Below are positions 8,204 through 17,046 of a stretch of DNA of 64,000 nucleotides, one piece after another. This stretch comes from Sphaerimonospora sp050942215 (GTDB taxonomy: Bacteria > Actinomycetota > Actinomycetes > Streptosporangiales > Streptosporangiaceae). Position numbers and translations under genes: made by a program. Location: positions 4,340,001 through 4,404,000 of the forward strand of contig NZ_CP192056.1 in NCBI RefSeq assembly GCF_050942215.1, written 5' to 3'. The stretch's first letter is position 1. Each line of letters starts with the position of its first letter. Under the pieces are notes generated by a model. It saw only the letters and a list, made by a program, of their open reading frames with translations, searched no databases and was not told where the DNA came from.

Positions 8204-9163
8204 ATGACGGTTGCACCAGATGGCCGAAAGCTCCTCCGCCTGGAGGTCCGAAACAGCCAGACCCCGATCGAGAAGAAGCCGCCGTGGATCAAGACGCGGC
8301 TCCGGAACGGTCCCAACTTCAACGAGATCAAATCGCTCGTCCGCGACGCGGGCCTGCACACGGTCTGCCAGGAGGCGGGCTGCCCCAATATCTCGGAATG
8401 CTGGGAGGATCGCGAGGCGACCTTCCTCATCGGCGGAGACCAGTGCACCCGGCGCTGCGACTTCTGTCAGATCGACACCGGCAGACCCGCGGGATACGAC
8501 CGGGACGAGCCGCGCCGGGTCGCCGAGTCGGTCCGTCAGATGGGCCTGCGGTACGCCACGGTGACCGGCGTCGCCCGGGACGACCTGCCGGACGGCGGCG
8601 CCTGGCTGTACGCGGAGACCGCCCGGCGGATCCACGACATGGTCCCCGGCTGCGGTGTCGAGCTGCTCGTGCCCGACTTCAACGGCCACCGGGAACAGCT
8701 CGAGGAGGTGTTCTCCGCCCGGCCCGAGGTGTTCGCGCACAACATCGAGACCGTGCCGCGGATCTTCAAGCGGATCCGCCCGGCGTTCCGGTACGACCGA
8801 TCGCTGCAGGTGCTCGGCATCGCCCACGAGGCGGGGATGGTCACCAAGTCGAACCTCATCCTCGGCATGGGCGAGGAGCGCGAGGAGATCAGCCAGGCGC
8901 TGCGCGACCTGCGTGAGGTCGGCTGCGACCTCATCACGATCACCCAGTACCTGCGGCCGAGCCCGCGCCACCATCCGGTGGACCGCTGGGTGAAGCCGGA
9001 GGAGTTCGTCGAGCTCCAGCAGGAGGCCGAGGAGATGGGGTTCGCGGGCGCCATGTCCGGGCCGCTGGTCCGCTCGTCCTACCGCGCCGGCCGTCTCTAC
9101 CAGCAGGCCATCGCCGCCCGCGCCGACGGCGTCGGCAGCGTCGGCGGGTCTCGTTTTCATTAA
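8204..9163 (+). CDS. lipA: Lipoyl synthase
   Basis: Radical SAM enzyme that inserts two sulfurs into protein-bound octanoyl groups. The 319-aa product shows the auxiliary-cluster cysteines in CQEAGCPNISEC, the radical SAM cluster CTRRCDFC and the C-terminal RSSY motif, so all canonical ligands are present. It follows lipB by 132 bases. ATG 8204 has a weak purine-rich RBS (AAGGCAAAGGG) upstream. The intact LipA contrasts with the LipB beside it, which lacks its catalytic pair. Confidence 0.97.
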   Translation: MTVAPDGRKLLRLEVRNSQTPIEKKPPWIKTRLRNGPNFNEIKSLVRDAGLHTVCQEAGCPNISECWEDREATFLIGGDQCTRRCDFCQIDTGRPAGYDRDEPRRVAESVRQMGLRYATVTGVARDDLPDGGAWLYAETARRIHDMVPGCGVELLVPDFNGHREQLEEVFSARPEVFAHNIETVPRIFKRIRPAFRYDRSLQVLGIAHEAGMVTKSNLILGMGEEREEISQALRDLREVGCDLITITQYLRPSPRHHPVDRWVKPEEFVELQQEAEEMGFAGAMSGPLVRSSYRAGRLYQQAIAARADGVGSVGGSRFH

Positions 9164-9179
9164 TCCACCACGGCATTTG

Positions 9180-9185
9180 TATCCT
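9180..9185 (+). promoter_or_regulatory. Putative leaderless -10 for the DUF4191 gene
   Basis: TATCCT ends 7 bases before ATG 9193 and no RBS is visible. Confidence 0.5.
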
Positions 9186-9192
9186 TCACACC

Positions 9193-9864
9193 ATGGCGAA
9201 AGACGCAGCGACTCCGGGACGGCTCAAGCAGATCCGGATGGTCGCCCAGATCATCAAGCGGTCGAATCCCAAGGGCATGCCGATCGTCTACGCCTCGGCG
9301 GTGGGCACGCTCCTGGTGTTCGTCGTGCTCGGGGTGTTCTTCGGGTGGACCTGGTACGTCTTCGGCGTCTTCACCGCCCTGCTGGTCGGCATGCTCATCT
9401 TCAGCCGGCTGGCGCAGAAGGCGCAGTACTCGTTGCTGCACGGACAGCCGGGCGCTACGTACGCGATCCTGCAGGGGATGCGTGGCAACTGGTACGTGGA
9501 GGAGAAGCCCGTCGCGGTCAACCGGGACCAGGATCTGGTGTTCCGTGTCGTCGGCTACCCCGGCGTCATCCTGGTCTCGGAGGGGCCGCCCAACCGCGTG
9601 CAGCGCATGCTCGTCGCGGAGAAGAAGCGCGTTCAGCGGGTCGCCATCGACGTGCCGGTCTACGACATCCAGTGCGGTGACGCCGACGGTCAGATCCCGC
9701 TGGCCAAGCTGTCGAGGCACCTCATGAAGCTGCCGCGCAACCTCAGGAAGCCGGCCGTCTCCGAGGTGAACAACCGGATGCGCGCGCTGACGCCCGTCAT
9801 GCCGATGCCGAAGGGCCCGCTGCCCAAGGGCGTCCGCATGCCGCGCGGCCCCAAGATGCGCTGA
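9193..9864 (+). CDS. DUF4191 integral membrane protein
   Basis: 223-aa protein with two adjacent transmembrane segments (about residues 33-75, VGTLLVFVVLGVFFGW and YVFGVFTALLVGMLIF) and a basic cytosolic C-terminal domain (EVNNRMRALTPVMPMPKG). It matches the DUF4191 family, which regularly follows lipA in actinobacteria; its function is unknown. The Lys/Arg-rich N-terminus suggests it faces the cytosol. The gene begins 29 bases after lipA and is followed 4 bases later by the methyltransferase gene, so these may share a transcript. Confidence 0.85.
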   Translation: MAKDAATPGRLKQIRMVAQIIKRSNPKGMPIVYASAVGTLLVFVVLGVFFGWTWYVFGVFTALLVGMLIFSRLAQKAQYSLLHGQPGATYAILQGMRGNWYVEEKPVAVNRDQDLVFRVVGYPGVILVSEGPPNRVQRMLVAEKKRVQRVAIDVPVYDIQCGDADGQIPLAKLSRHLMKLPRNLRKPAVSEVNNRMRALTPVMPMPKGPLPKGVRMPRGPKMR

Positions 9865-9868
9865 GGCC

Positions 9869-10666
9869 GTGACCGGGGTGGATCTCGTCGGCAGGCGGCC
9901 CGTCTCCCCCGCCGAGACGTCCCGGGCCAACCGCGGGTGGTGGGACGGCGCGGCCGACGACTATCAGGCCGAGCACGGCGGCTTCCTGCGTGACGAGGGT
10001 TTCGTCTGGTGCCCCGAGGGGCTCGACGAGGCCGACGCGCGTCTGCTGGGCGACGTCGCGGGCCGGCGCGTCCTGGAGATCGGCTGCGGCGCCGGGCAGT
10101 GCGGGCGGTGGCTCGCCGCGCAGGGCGCGATCGTCACCGGCTTCGACCTGTCGTACCGGCAGCTCCAGCACTCCCGCCGCATCGACCTCGGCACGGATAC
10201 GGCCCTTCCCGTGGTGCAGGCGGACGCCGAGGCCCTGCCGTACCTGGACCGCTCGTTCGATCTGGCGTGCTCGGCCTTCGGGGCGCTGCCGTTCGTCGCC
10301 GACGCGGGCGCGGTGCTCGCCGAGGTGCGGCGGGTGCTGCGGCCCGGCGGGACATTCGTGTTCTCGGTGAGCCATCCCATCCGCTGGGCGTTCCCCGACG
10401 ATCCCGGGCCGCGCGGCCTGACGGCCGACCGTTCGTACTTCGACCGCGCGCCGTACGTCGAGCTCTCCGGCGGAGTGCCGTCCTATGTGGAGCACCACCG
10501 GACGATGGGCGACTGGGTGGGCCTGATCGTCTCGGCCGGGCTGGTCCTCACCGGTCTGGTCGAGCCGGAGTGGCCCGAGGGGCACGAGCGCCTCTGGGGC
10601 GGCTGGAGCCCGCTGCGCGGCCGCGTGCTTCCCGGCACCGCGATCTTCAGCTGCGCGCGCGTCTAG
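9869..10666 (+). CDS. Class I SAM-dependent methyltransferase
   Basis: 265-aa Rossmann-fold methyltransferase. Motif I is VLEIGCGAGQCGRWLA (about residues 69-84), followed by FDLSYRQLQHSRR, DAEALPYLDRSFDLACSAFGALPF and LRPGGTFVFSVSHP. Substrate unknown. It starts with GTG 4 bases after the DUF4191 gene. It converges with the RDD gene, with a 70-base gap. Confidence 0.88.
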   Translation: MTGVDLVGRRPVSPAETSRANRGWWDGAADDYQAEHGGFLRDEGFVWCPEGLDEADARLLGDVAGRRVLEIGCGAGQCGRWLAAQGAIVTGFDLSYRQLQHSRRIDLGTDTALPVVQADAEALPYLDRSFDLACSAFGALPFVADAGAVLAEVRRVLRPGGTFVFSVSHPIRWAFPDDPGPRGLTADRSYFDRAPYVELSGGVPSYVEHHRTMGDWVGLIVSAGLVLTGLVEPEWPEGHERLWGGWSPLRGRVLPGTAIFSCARV

Positions 10667-10736
10667 CCGTTCCGGTACGGGACCGTCACGGAGATCTCCG
10701 GTGGGGTCCGGCGGGGCTCCCCGAGCACGGCTCCGC

Positions 10737-11198
10737 TCACATATTGACCACGACGGTGCCGGAGGCACGGTCGTGCAGGCCCCGCCGGTCGCGGTCCCAG
10801 ACCAGGGCGGGCACGGCGAGGCACAGCAGGAGCGTGCGCACCAGCACGGCGGGCAGCGCCGGTCGGCCGCCGTTGAGGGCGGCGACCCTGATGCCGAAAA
10901 GCCGCATCCCCAGCGTCATCCCGATCGTGCTCACCAGCAGCACGTACTCCAGGGCGAATATGCCGAGGCCGAACACGCCGACGTCCTGCCCCTCCATCCG
11001 GAGCAGTCCCCCGGCGATCGCCCAGGCGCAGATCAGCCAGTCGACCAGGACGGCCCCGATCCTGCGCCCCCATCCGGCGACAGCGCCGCTGCCCGTCTCC
11101 GGCAGGCCGAGCCGTACCCCCGGGTGGCCGAGGTCGACACCGGCGGCCCGGACCCCGCCGAGCCAGGTCTGCGTCCATCGTGGTTGCCGCTCGTTCAT
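10737..11198 (-). CDS. RDD family membrane protein
   Basis: 153-aa protein with an RDD domain: RRIGAVLVDWLICAWAI opens the domain and DRDRRGLHDRASGT closes it. Three or so hydrophobic segments lie between (WLICAWAIAGGLL, FALEYVLLVSTIGMTLGM, LLLCLAVPALVW). The RDD family is of uncertain function, sometimes linked to ion transport. It is transcribed away from glnA; the 157-base spacer holds its own TANNNT and the GlnR box of glnA. RDD genes next to glnA are, as I recall, usual in Streptomyces relatives. Confidence 0.85.
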   Translation of the reverse strand: MNERQPRWTQTWLGGVRAAGVDLGHPGVRLGLPETGSGAVAGWGRRIGAVLVDWLICAWAIAGGLLRMEGQDVGVFGLGIFALEYVLLVSTIGMTLGMRLFGIRVAALNGGRPALPAVLVRTLLLCLAVPALVWDRDRRGLHDRASGTVVVNM

Positions 11199-11206
11199 AA
11201 TGCACC

Positions 11207-11212
11207 AGCCTA
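11207..11212 (-). promoter_or_regulatory. Putative leaderless -10 for the RDD gene
   Basis: On the minus strand TAGGCT lies 8 bases before the RDD ATG (11198). Confidence 0.45.
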
Positions 11213-11265
11213 TTCACCGCCCTGGCGGCTCCCGCACCGGGCGGACGGCGCCGTCGACAAGGTCC

Positions 11266-11303
11266 TTAACACCGGCGAAACAAACGAGACACGGCACGGA
11301 AAC
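11266..11303 (+). promoter_or_regulatory. GlnR operator of glnA
   Basis: TTAAC-n6-GAAAC-n6-GACAC-n6-GAAAC reproduces the two-site GlnR consensus (GTnAC-n6-GAAAC twice, 6-base spacers). It sits 52 bases before the glnA GTG. A -10-like CATATT/TATTTT follows at 11312-11319. Confidence 0.85.
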
Positions 11304-11355
11304 GGCGCGGGCATATTTTCGGCTTTGCTGGCAGATGCCCCTTGGAGGTTCGAGA

Positions 11356-12780
11356 GTGTTCAACTCCGCCGACGACGTCCTCAAGTTCGTCCGGGACGAG
11401 GGGGTGCAGTTCGTAGACGTCAGGTTCACCGACCTGCCCGGCACGACGCACCACTTCACCTTCCCCGTCGAGAACTTCGGCGCGAACGTCTTCACCGACG
11501 GCCTGATGTTCGACGGCTCGTCGATCCGCGGCTTCCAGGCCATTCACGAGTCGGACATGCTTCTGCTGCCGGACCCGTCCACGGCCGTGGTCGACCCGTT
11601 CCGCAAGCACAAGACGTTGAACCTGAACTTCTTCGTGCACGACCCGCTCACGCGGGAGGCCTACAGCCGCGACCCGCGCAACGTCGCCAGGAAGGCCGAG
11701 GAGTACCTCCGGGGCACCGGCATCGCGGACACCGTCTACTTCGGCCCCGAGGCCGAGTTCTACATCTTCGACGACATCCGGTTCGAGACCCGGGCCAACG
11801 CGGGCTACTACTTCATCGACTCCGTCGAGGGAGCCTGGAACACCGGCAAGGCGTCCGAGGGCGGCAACCTGGGCTACAAGCCGCGTTACAAGGGCGGATA
11901 CTTCCCGGTCCCGCCGATGGACCACTTCACCGATCTGCGCTCGGAGATGGTACGCAACCTCATCGAGGCCGGCATCGAGACCGAGATCCAGCACCACGAG
12001 GTGGGCACCGCCGGCCAGGCGGAGATCGACTTCAGGTTCGGCACGCTGCTCAAGACCGCCGACAACGTGATGCTGTACAAGTACATCGTCAAGAACACGG
12101 CCATGCAGCACGGTCACACCGTCACGTTCATGCCGAAGCCGATCTTCGGTGACAACGGTTCCGGCATGCACTGCCACCAGTCGCTCTGGAAGGACGGCGA
12201 GCCGCTGTTCTACGACGAGGTCGGCTACGCCGGACTGTCGGACATGGCGCGGTACTACATCGGCGGCCTGCTCAAGCACGCCCCGTCGCTGCTCGCCTTC
12301 ACCAACCCGACGGTGAACTCCTACCACCGCCTGGTGCCCGGCTACGAAGCCCCGGTCAACCTGGTCTACTCCCAGCGCAACCGCTCGGCCTGCATCCGCA
12401 TCCCGATCACCGGCAGCAACCCGAAGGCCAAGCGCATCGAGTTCCGCGTGCCGGACCCGTCGTGCAACCCCTACTTCGCGTTCGCCGCCATGCTCATGGC
12501 CGGTCTGGACGGCATCCGTAACAAGATCGAGCCGCCGGAGCCGATCGACAAGGACCTGTACGAGCTGCCGCCGGAGGAGGCGCTCAGCGTCGAGCAGGTG
12601 CCCGGCTCGCTGGACAAGGTGCTGGAGCACCTCGAAGCCGACCACGAGTACCTGCTCGAAGGCGGGGTGTTCACCCCCGACCTCATCCAGACGTGGATCT
12701 CCTACAAGCGCGCGAACGAGATCGACCCGATCCGCCTCCGCCCGCACCCCCACGAGTTCGAGCTCTACTACGACGTGTAG
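11356..12780 (+). CDS. glnA: Glutamine synthetase type I (adenylylatable)
   Basis: Makes glutamine from glutamate, ammonia and ATP; a cytosolic dodecamer. The 474-aa length is normal for GSI-beta. Visible blocks: MFDGSSIRGFQ, PEAEFYIFDD, NGSGMHCHQSLWKDG, GYEAPVNLVYSQRNRS and RIEFRVPDPSCNPY. The adenylylation site is KDLYELPPEE with Tyr402, the target of GlnE (18405-21404). GTG 11356 was chosen because GGAGG lies 7 bases upstream and the protein begins FNSADDVLKF, as in relatives; the frame is open far upstream only because it shadows the methyltransferase region. Control by GlnR is supported by the box at 11266-11303. Confidence 0.97.
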   Translation: MFNSADDVLKFVRDEGVQFVDVRFTDLPGTTHHFTFPVENFGANVFTDGLMFDGSSIRGFQAIHESDMLLLPDPSTAVVDPFRKHKTLNLNFFVHDPLTREAYSRDPRNVARKAEEYLRGTGIADTVYFGPEAEFYIFDDIRFETRANAGYYFIDSVEGAWNTGKASEGGNLGYKPRYKGGYFPVPPMDHFTDLRSEMVRNLIEAGIETEIQHHEVGTAGQAEIDFRFGTLLKTADNVMLYKYIVKNTAMQHGHTVTFMPKPIFGDNGSGMHCHQSLWKDGEPLFYDEVGYAGLSDMARYYIGGLLKHAPSLLAFTNPTVNSYHRLVPGYEAPVNLVYSQRNRSACIRIPITGSNPKAKRIEFRVPDPSCNPYFAFAAMLMAGLDGIRNKIEPPEPIDKDLYELPPEEALSVEQVPGSLDKVLEHLEADHEYLLEGGVFTPDLIQTWISYKRANEIDPIRLRPHPHEFELYYDV

Positions 12781-12787
12781 CAGGCAC

Positions 12788-12808
12788 CCGGGCCTTTACC
12801 TGGCCCGG
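12788..12808 (+). terminator. glnA terminator hairpin
   Basis: A perfect 7-bp stem CCGGGCC/GGCCCGG with a 7-base loop starts 8 bases after the glnA stop. Confidence 0.65.
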
Positions 12809-12860
12809 CCGGTCTTCCAGACAACCGACCCGGGAAGGCCGGAACGCCCGACGCCGACGG

Positions 12861-12896
12861 AGCCGGGACTTCTGACAGAGCCGGGACTTCTGACAA
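12861..12896 (+). repeat. 18-bp tandem repeat, two copies
   Basis: The unit AGCCGGGACTTCTGACAG occurs at 12861-12878 and 12879-12896 with one mismatch, followed by the start of a third copy. Confidence 0.85.
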
Positions 12897-12954
12897 AGCC
12901 GGGGCGCAGCGATGCGCTCCGGCCACCCGGCGAATGGACGGGGAACTCGCCACC

Positions 12955-12982
12955 GTGTCGTCCCCACAGTGTCGTCCCCACA
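12955..12982 (+). repeat. 14-bp tandem repeat, two copies
   Basis: GTGTCGTCCCCACA is repeated exactly at 12955-12968 and 12969-12982. Confidence 0.85.
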
Positions 12983-13180
12983 GTGCGGACGCCTGGTCGA
13001 CGCCATGCGAGATGACGGGCTCGCTGTGCGCCATGCGGCCACGATCCCCATCGCCGCGATCGACGAACGGCTCCGACCGGGCTTTGACACAGGCCCGAGG
13101 GTCCTCCTGAGGACGTTCGGGCAGGCACGTCGTAGCCTGTCCTTCAAGGTTGGGCTGAAGATCGGCTTCGGGAGACGTTC

Positions 13181-13660
13181 GTGGTGGAAGAGGCTGAACT
13201 GCGGCATCTGCGCCGTTGCGTGGAGCTGGCGGCTGAGGCTCTGGCGGACGGCGACGAGCCGTTCGGCTCCGTACTGGCCGGGGCGGACGGGACCGCGCTG
13301 GCCGAGGACCGCAACCGGGTCGCCGGCGGGGACCGGACCCGGCATCCCGAGTTCGCGCTGGCACGCTGGGCCGCGGCGAACCTGACACCTGAGGAGCGTG
13401 CCGCCGCTACGGTCTACACCTCGGGCGAGCACTGTCCGATGTGCGCCGCCGCGCACGCCTGGGTGGGCCTGGGCCGCATCGTGTACGCGAGCTCTGCCGG
13501 GCAGCTCGTGTCCTGGCTGGCCGAGCTGGGTGCCCCCGCGGCTCCCGTTCGGCCGCTGCCGATCCAGGAGGTCGCCCCCGGCGTCGTGGTGGAGGGTCCC
13601 GTTCCCGAACTGGCCGAGCAGGTACGCGCCCTGCATCGACGCTTCTACTCCGCGCGCTGA
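13181..13660 (+). CDS. Nucleoside (CMP/dCMP-type) deaminase
   Basis: 159-aa zinc deaminase. The zinc site shows as RHPEFALARWA (H-x-E, with Pro in place of the usual Ala) and SGEHCPMCAAAHAWVG (C-x-x-C). N-terminal AAEALADGDEPFGSVLA and DRNRVAGGD are typical of the guanine deaminase/tRNA-adenosine deaminase superfamily. The short length and lack of a tRNA-binding tail favour a free nucleobase or nucleoside substrate, which cannot be named. GTG 13181 follows GGAGACGTTC. The gene converges with the HNH gene at 13915. Confidence 0.8.
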   Translation: MVEEAELRHLRRCVELAAEALADGDEPFGSVLAGADGTALAEDRNRVAGGDRTRHPEFALARWAAANLTPEERAAATVYTSGEHCPMCAAAHAWVGLGRIVYASSAGQLVSWLAELGAPAAPVRPLPIQEVAPGVVVEGPVPELAEQVRALHRRFYSAR

Positions 13661-13914
13661 ACGTGCCAGCTGCCGCCAACCAGAAACGGATCTTCGGTTC
13701 GGTCAGGAGCTCAGCGGGCCGACGATCGAAGGACCGCGCTGACGGTGTCTGCGATGGAATCCGCCCGCGCGTCAGAATCCGTGTCCGTGCCATGAGAGAC
13801 ACGGCTCGGTAGTCGCGTGGATGCCGGTCGATGGGATCGCGTTCGTTGCCATCGCCAACCGTCACCGGTCCCGTCCCTTTATCCCCACATGCTGGTCGTG
13901 ATCCATGTGGTCGA

Positions 13915-16464
13915 TCATGCACGTCGGGGTTTTCTGGTGGGTGAGGGGCCGATGTAGGTGAATTCCCAGCGGTCGGGGCCGATCTGGCGGCGTCGGTAGC
14001 GGTCGGGGTGCAGGTAGCGGTCGCGGTTGTGGAATTGGCAGGCGGGGCCGAGTCTGGCCAGGTCGGTGCGGCCGCCTTCGCTCCAGTTGTCGAGGTGGTC
14101 GACCTGGCACATGCTCACCGGAAGTGAGCAGCCTTTCACCCAGCAGGTGTCGTAGCGGGCTTGGACGGCACGGCGCTGGGCGGGGGTGGCCAACCGGGTC
14201 TTGCGGCCCATGTCCAGGACCTGTCCCTGGGCGTTCATGACCAGGCGCACCAGGGTGGAGGTGCGGGCCAGGCGGTGGACGTCGGTGATCGGCAGCAGGT
14301 GCCCGGTCGACAGCAGCAGCCCGGGCAGGGTGCGCAGCACCGACTGCCACCGCCAGTCCCCGGCTCCGAACCCGCCACCCCCGGCACCTACGTCCCCGGT
14401 ATCTATGGGCCTGGCGCCTGCGCCACCGGCGTCCATCCGCCCAGCGTCCATGGGCTCGGTGACCATGGGCTCGGTGACCATGGGCTCGGTGACCATGGGC
14501 TCGTGGTCTGTGGGGTCACGATCGGCGAGCCGATTCGCCGTGCCCGGCTCATACCGGCCTGGCCCGGTGTCGGCCGATGCTGGGGTGTCGGGCGGGCGCG
14601 TTCCCGGCTCTGTCTGCTGGCCGGTACCGCCCGGTCCAGCCCCGTCTCGCCCAGCCGCGTGGCCGGTCCGGTCATAGCCGGTCTGAGGCGAACCGGTGCC
14701 GGCACCGGAGACTGGAGTGTTCAGGGCGTCATCGCCCTCACCGGCCCCCGCACCGGTCCCGGTAACGGTTCCCGCGATGGGCTCCTCGCCGGTGCCGGCA
14801 CCGGTGTCTTGTACCTGTCCGTGGTCTGGGGATAGGTCTTCGAAGTCCAGGGGTTCGAGGTCACCGCCAGGACAGAGAAGGTCACCGGCTGGGGGATCGC
14901 CGGACTCTTCGCCGTCAACGTCGCAGTCTTCGGCCACATCGTCGCCGCGAGCACGGTCATCGGAGGCGTCGGCGTCAGATGTCCCGAATTCGCAGTCACT
15001 GCCTTCGGACGCGTTATCCCCCGAGCGGATATCACTGGACGCCCCACTGCCGGAGGCAGCGCCATATGGGGGTGAGCCACCGTCCGCTGGGGGATCGTCG
15101 GGGAGGGAGTCGGCGTTGACCAGTACCAGGAGTTCGGTGGTGATCTGCTGCTCCAGCAGCGCGATCAGCGCGTCGGCATTGCGGACCCGCAGCGGCCGGT
15201 CATCCCCCTGGGCCCTGGGCTTGGCATAGGCGTCCAGCAGCGCCCGCAGCCGGGCGGCGGCCTCCCGCGGCAGACGGAACTCCCCCTCCACCCCACCGGT
15301 GTCGGTCTCCCGCAGCAGCAGGAACCGGGCGTCGTAGTCGGCGTCGGCGTCCTTGATCTCCCCGTCAGGGTCCAGCACCGCCCGCAGATACCGCCCCGCC
15401 TTGGCGATCTCCTGCGGCCCGGCGGAATCCGCCAGCTCCAAAAGGATCGCCTCGGCCTTGGCCGCATCCTCATCACTCAACCCGGTGGTGGCCGCGCAGA
15501 TCGCCGCCACCACCCCCTCGGCCAGGTTCCCGGACGCGAACCGTGCCCGCACCTCAGGCAGGCGTGCCAGCTCGATGCCCAGGGCCACCGTGCGGTAGGC
15601 CGTCCGCCTGCTCATCCCGCACACCGACCGCAACCACGTCCGCGTCGAGGCATGCCCGCCCTGGCGGGCCGCCCCGGCCGCATGCACCCGCCCGGCACGC
15701 AGAGCGATCGCCGCCTCCAGCCGATCCCGCGCGAACGCCAACTCCTCCACCTGCGCCAGACACACCTCCGGCGCATCCGGCACTACCGTCACCGCCACCG
15801 CCACCGCAGCCTCACGCACCTGGCTCACCAACGGCCACGACAACGCCCCGTCCACGTCCGCAGACCTATCGCTCAGACCGTCCGCCGAAACACCTGAAGA
15901 ACCGCCGGAAAGGGCATCCGCGGTTGCTGAAGTGCGCCGCCGACGGGAATCGTCGCCATCATCGTCGATGAGTGCCTGGGAGCCGCCGACCCTACGAGCC
16001 GCGCCACCAGTGCCCGCATCAGCGGGCCACTCGCCATTCCGGGATGTGATGGCGGAAGCCTCGCCGGTGGACTCTGCGTCCCCCGTAGCCGTACGGAAGC
16101 CAGAGCCGGCCGCATCCAAACCAGCCGCACCCGAGCGACCTGACCAAACAGGGCCACCGGTGCGAAACATATCGATCAGTGAGGTGGCGCTTGGAGGTGT
16201 GCCCGTGGAGGATCGGCCGTCTGAGGATATGACGCTGGGGGACGTATGGCCCGGACCGTCCATGAAAACGCGGCGTGACACCGCCGGCCAGCCGGGCCAC
16301 GACGAAGAACGCGTCGAGTCGTAGGAGGAACGGGCAGCAGCACGCGCTGCGGCTTCCGCCTTGATTTCGGCCCACCATTCGGCTCCGAGCAGGGGTGGAG
16401 TCTCGGACCGCGGCAAATCGCGATCGAATAGTTTGTCCATATTTAGCGGCTTTGCGGACTCCAT
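13915..16464 (-). CDS. DUF222 / HNH endonuclease-domain protein
   Basis: 849-aa member of the actinobacterial 13E12-repeat family: a DUF222-type helical region (about residues 200-480, with GGHASTRTWLRSVCGMS and the LLRETDTGG stretch), a long acidic/Gly-Thr-rich linker, and a C-terminal HNH domain (CQVDHLDNWSEGGRTDL, CQFHNRDRYLHPDRY). These are chromosomal putative nucleases of unknown role, often in multiple copies. ATG 16464 is preferred over ATG 16488 because GAGGAGG lies just upstream. The N-terminal 200 residues and the linker are low-complexity, and a 15-bp repeat encodes EPMVT units. The upstream DNA is markedly AT-rich, which suggests acquired origin. Confidence 0.85.
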   Translation of the reverse strand: MESAKPLNMDKLFDRDLPRSETPPLLGAEWWAEIKAEAAARAAARSSYDSTRSSSWPGWPAVSRRVFMDGPGHTSPSVISSDGRSSTGTPPSATSLIDMFRTGGPVWSGRSGAAGLDAAGSGFRTATGDAESTGEASAITSRNGEWPADAGTGGAARRVGGSQALIDDDGDDSRRRRTSATADALSGGSSGVSADGLSDRSADVDGALSWPLVSQVREAAVAVAVTVVPDAPEVCLAQVEELAFARDRLEAAIALRAGRVHAAGAARQGGHASTRTWLRSVCGMSRRTAYRTVALGIELARLPEVRARFASGNLAEGVVAAICAATTGLSDEDAAKAEAILLELADSAGPQEIAKAGRYLRAVLDPDGEIKDADADYDARFLLLRETDTGGVEGEFRLPREAAARLRALLDAYAKPRAQGDDRPLRVRNADALIALLEQQITTELLVLVNADSLPDDPPADGGSPPYGAASGSGASSDIRSGDNASEGSDCEFGTSDADASDDRARGDDVAEDCDVDGEESGDPPAGDLLCPGGDLEPLDFEDLSPDHGQVQDTGAGTGEEPIAGTVTGTGAGAGEGDDALNTPVSGAGTGSPQTGYDRTGHAAGRDGAGPGGTGQQTEPGTRPPDTPASADTGPGRYEPGTANRLADRDPTDHEPMVTEPMVTEPMVTEPMDAGRMDAGGAGARPIDTGDVGAGGGGFGAGDWRWQSVLRTLPGLLLSTGHLLPITDVHRLARTSTLVRLVMNAQGQVLDMGRKTRLATPAQRRAVQARYDTCWVKGCSLPVSMCQVDHLDNWSEGGRTDLARLGPACQFHNRDRYLHPDRYRRRQIGPDRWEFTYIGPSPTRKPRRA
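14448..14504 (-). repeat. 15-bp tandem repeat in the HNH gene linker
   Basis: CCATGGGCTCGGTGA occurs 3.8 times (14448-14462, 14463-14477, 14478-14492, then partial). It encodes repeated EPMVT in frame, so copy number can vary without breaking the gene. Confidence 0.9.
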
Positions 16465-17046
16465 CACCCCTCCTCTCGTGGACCGCATTCTCGAAAACCT
16501 GTCTGAATAATCTCACGTCAACCCCGAAATGACAACACCTCTCCACGATTGATTCACAAATAATTATGAGAGAAAAATGTCAATTACTTCAATGCTCTGT
16601 TATGCCCGAAATTATGGTTCTGGGGAGTTAAGCGGAGTGTGGCTTTGATCATTCACGATCTTCAGCGTCGGCCGCCCTCGCTCTGGGGAGAGTTTCAACG
16701 TGCTGTCCGTCGCGAGCGTGGATCCAGATGGATACATCGCAAGGCCGAGGAGGAGCCTGTAGCGCAGCCCACGGGCGATCTCCCGGGCCCCGCGGAAGTT
16801 CCGAGCCTGCGAGGAACTTTCGCGGGTGGGGCGAGAACGTAGCGAGGCGCCCGTCCACACGCCGTCAACCTCGGCGAACGCCATGGTCACCGCGGGCCGC
16901 CGGGACCAGTTGCCGACACCCGGTGATCACGTCGATGTCGTCGCCATGCTGCCGCTCCACCGGCACGTCGGTGTCGCCCCCGGTCGCCGCCCTGTTGACG
17001 ATATCCGCGCCGCGGACGGGGTCACCGGAGACTGACACCGCCTCCC
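16465..17046. other. AT-rich then ordinary noncoding spacer
   Basis: No convincing gene. About 16490-16640 is strikingly AT-rich for this chromosome (ATAATTATGAGAG, TGTCAATTACTTCAATG) and probably holds the promoter of the leftward HNH gene. The rest has normal composition and includes the hairpin at 16789-16826. Confidence 0.6.
16789..16826 (-). terminator. 14-bp-stem hairpin, possible terminator
   Basis: 16789-16802 pairs with 16813-16826 (14 bp including one G-U) around a 10-base loop. It lies 221 bases downstream of the leftward membrane-protein gene at 17047 and may end its transcript. Confidence 0.5.

Larger units (their letters stand above)
12809..13180. other. Noncoding spacer with short tandem repeats
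   Basis: The roughly 370-base spacer between glnA and the deaminase gene carries two short tandem repeats (separate entries) and a TAGCCT hexamer at 13134, 41 bases before the deaminase start. I see no convincing gene. Confidence 0.5.

Noticed and set aside
10009..11355. Long N-terminal extension of glnA
   Set aside because: It runs antisense or out of frame across the methyltransferase and RDD genes; GTG 11356 has the RBS and gives the family start.
12912..13385. 157-codon frame before the deaminase
   Set aside because: It spans the tandem repeats, has no family features and overlaps the deaminase gene out of frame.
13661..13914. Gene between the deaminase and HNH genes
   Set aside because: No start with RBS and no recognisable product; ordinary convergent spacer.
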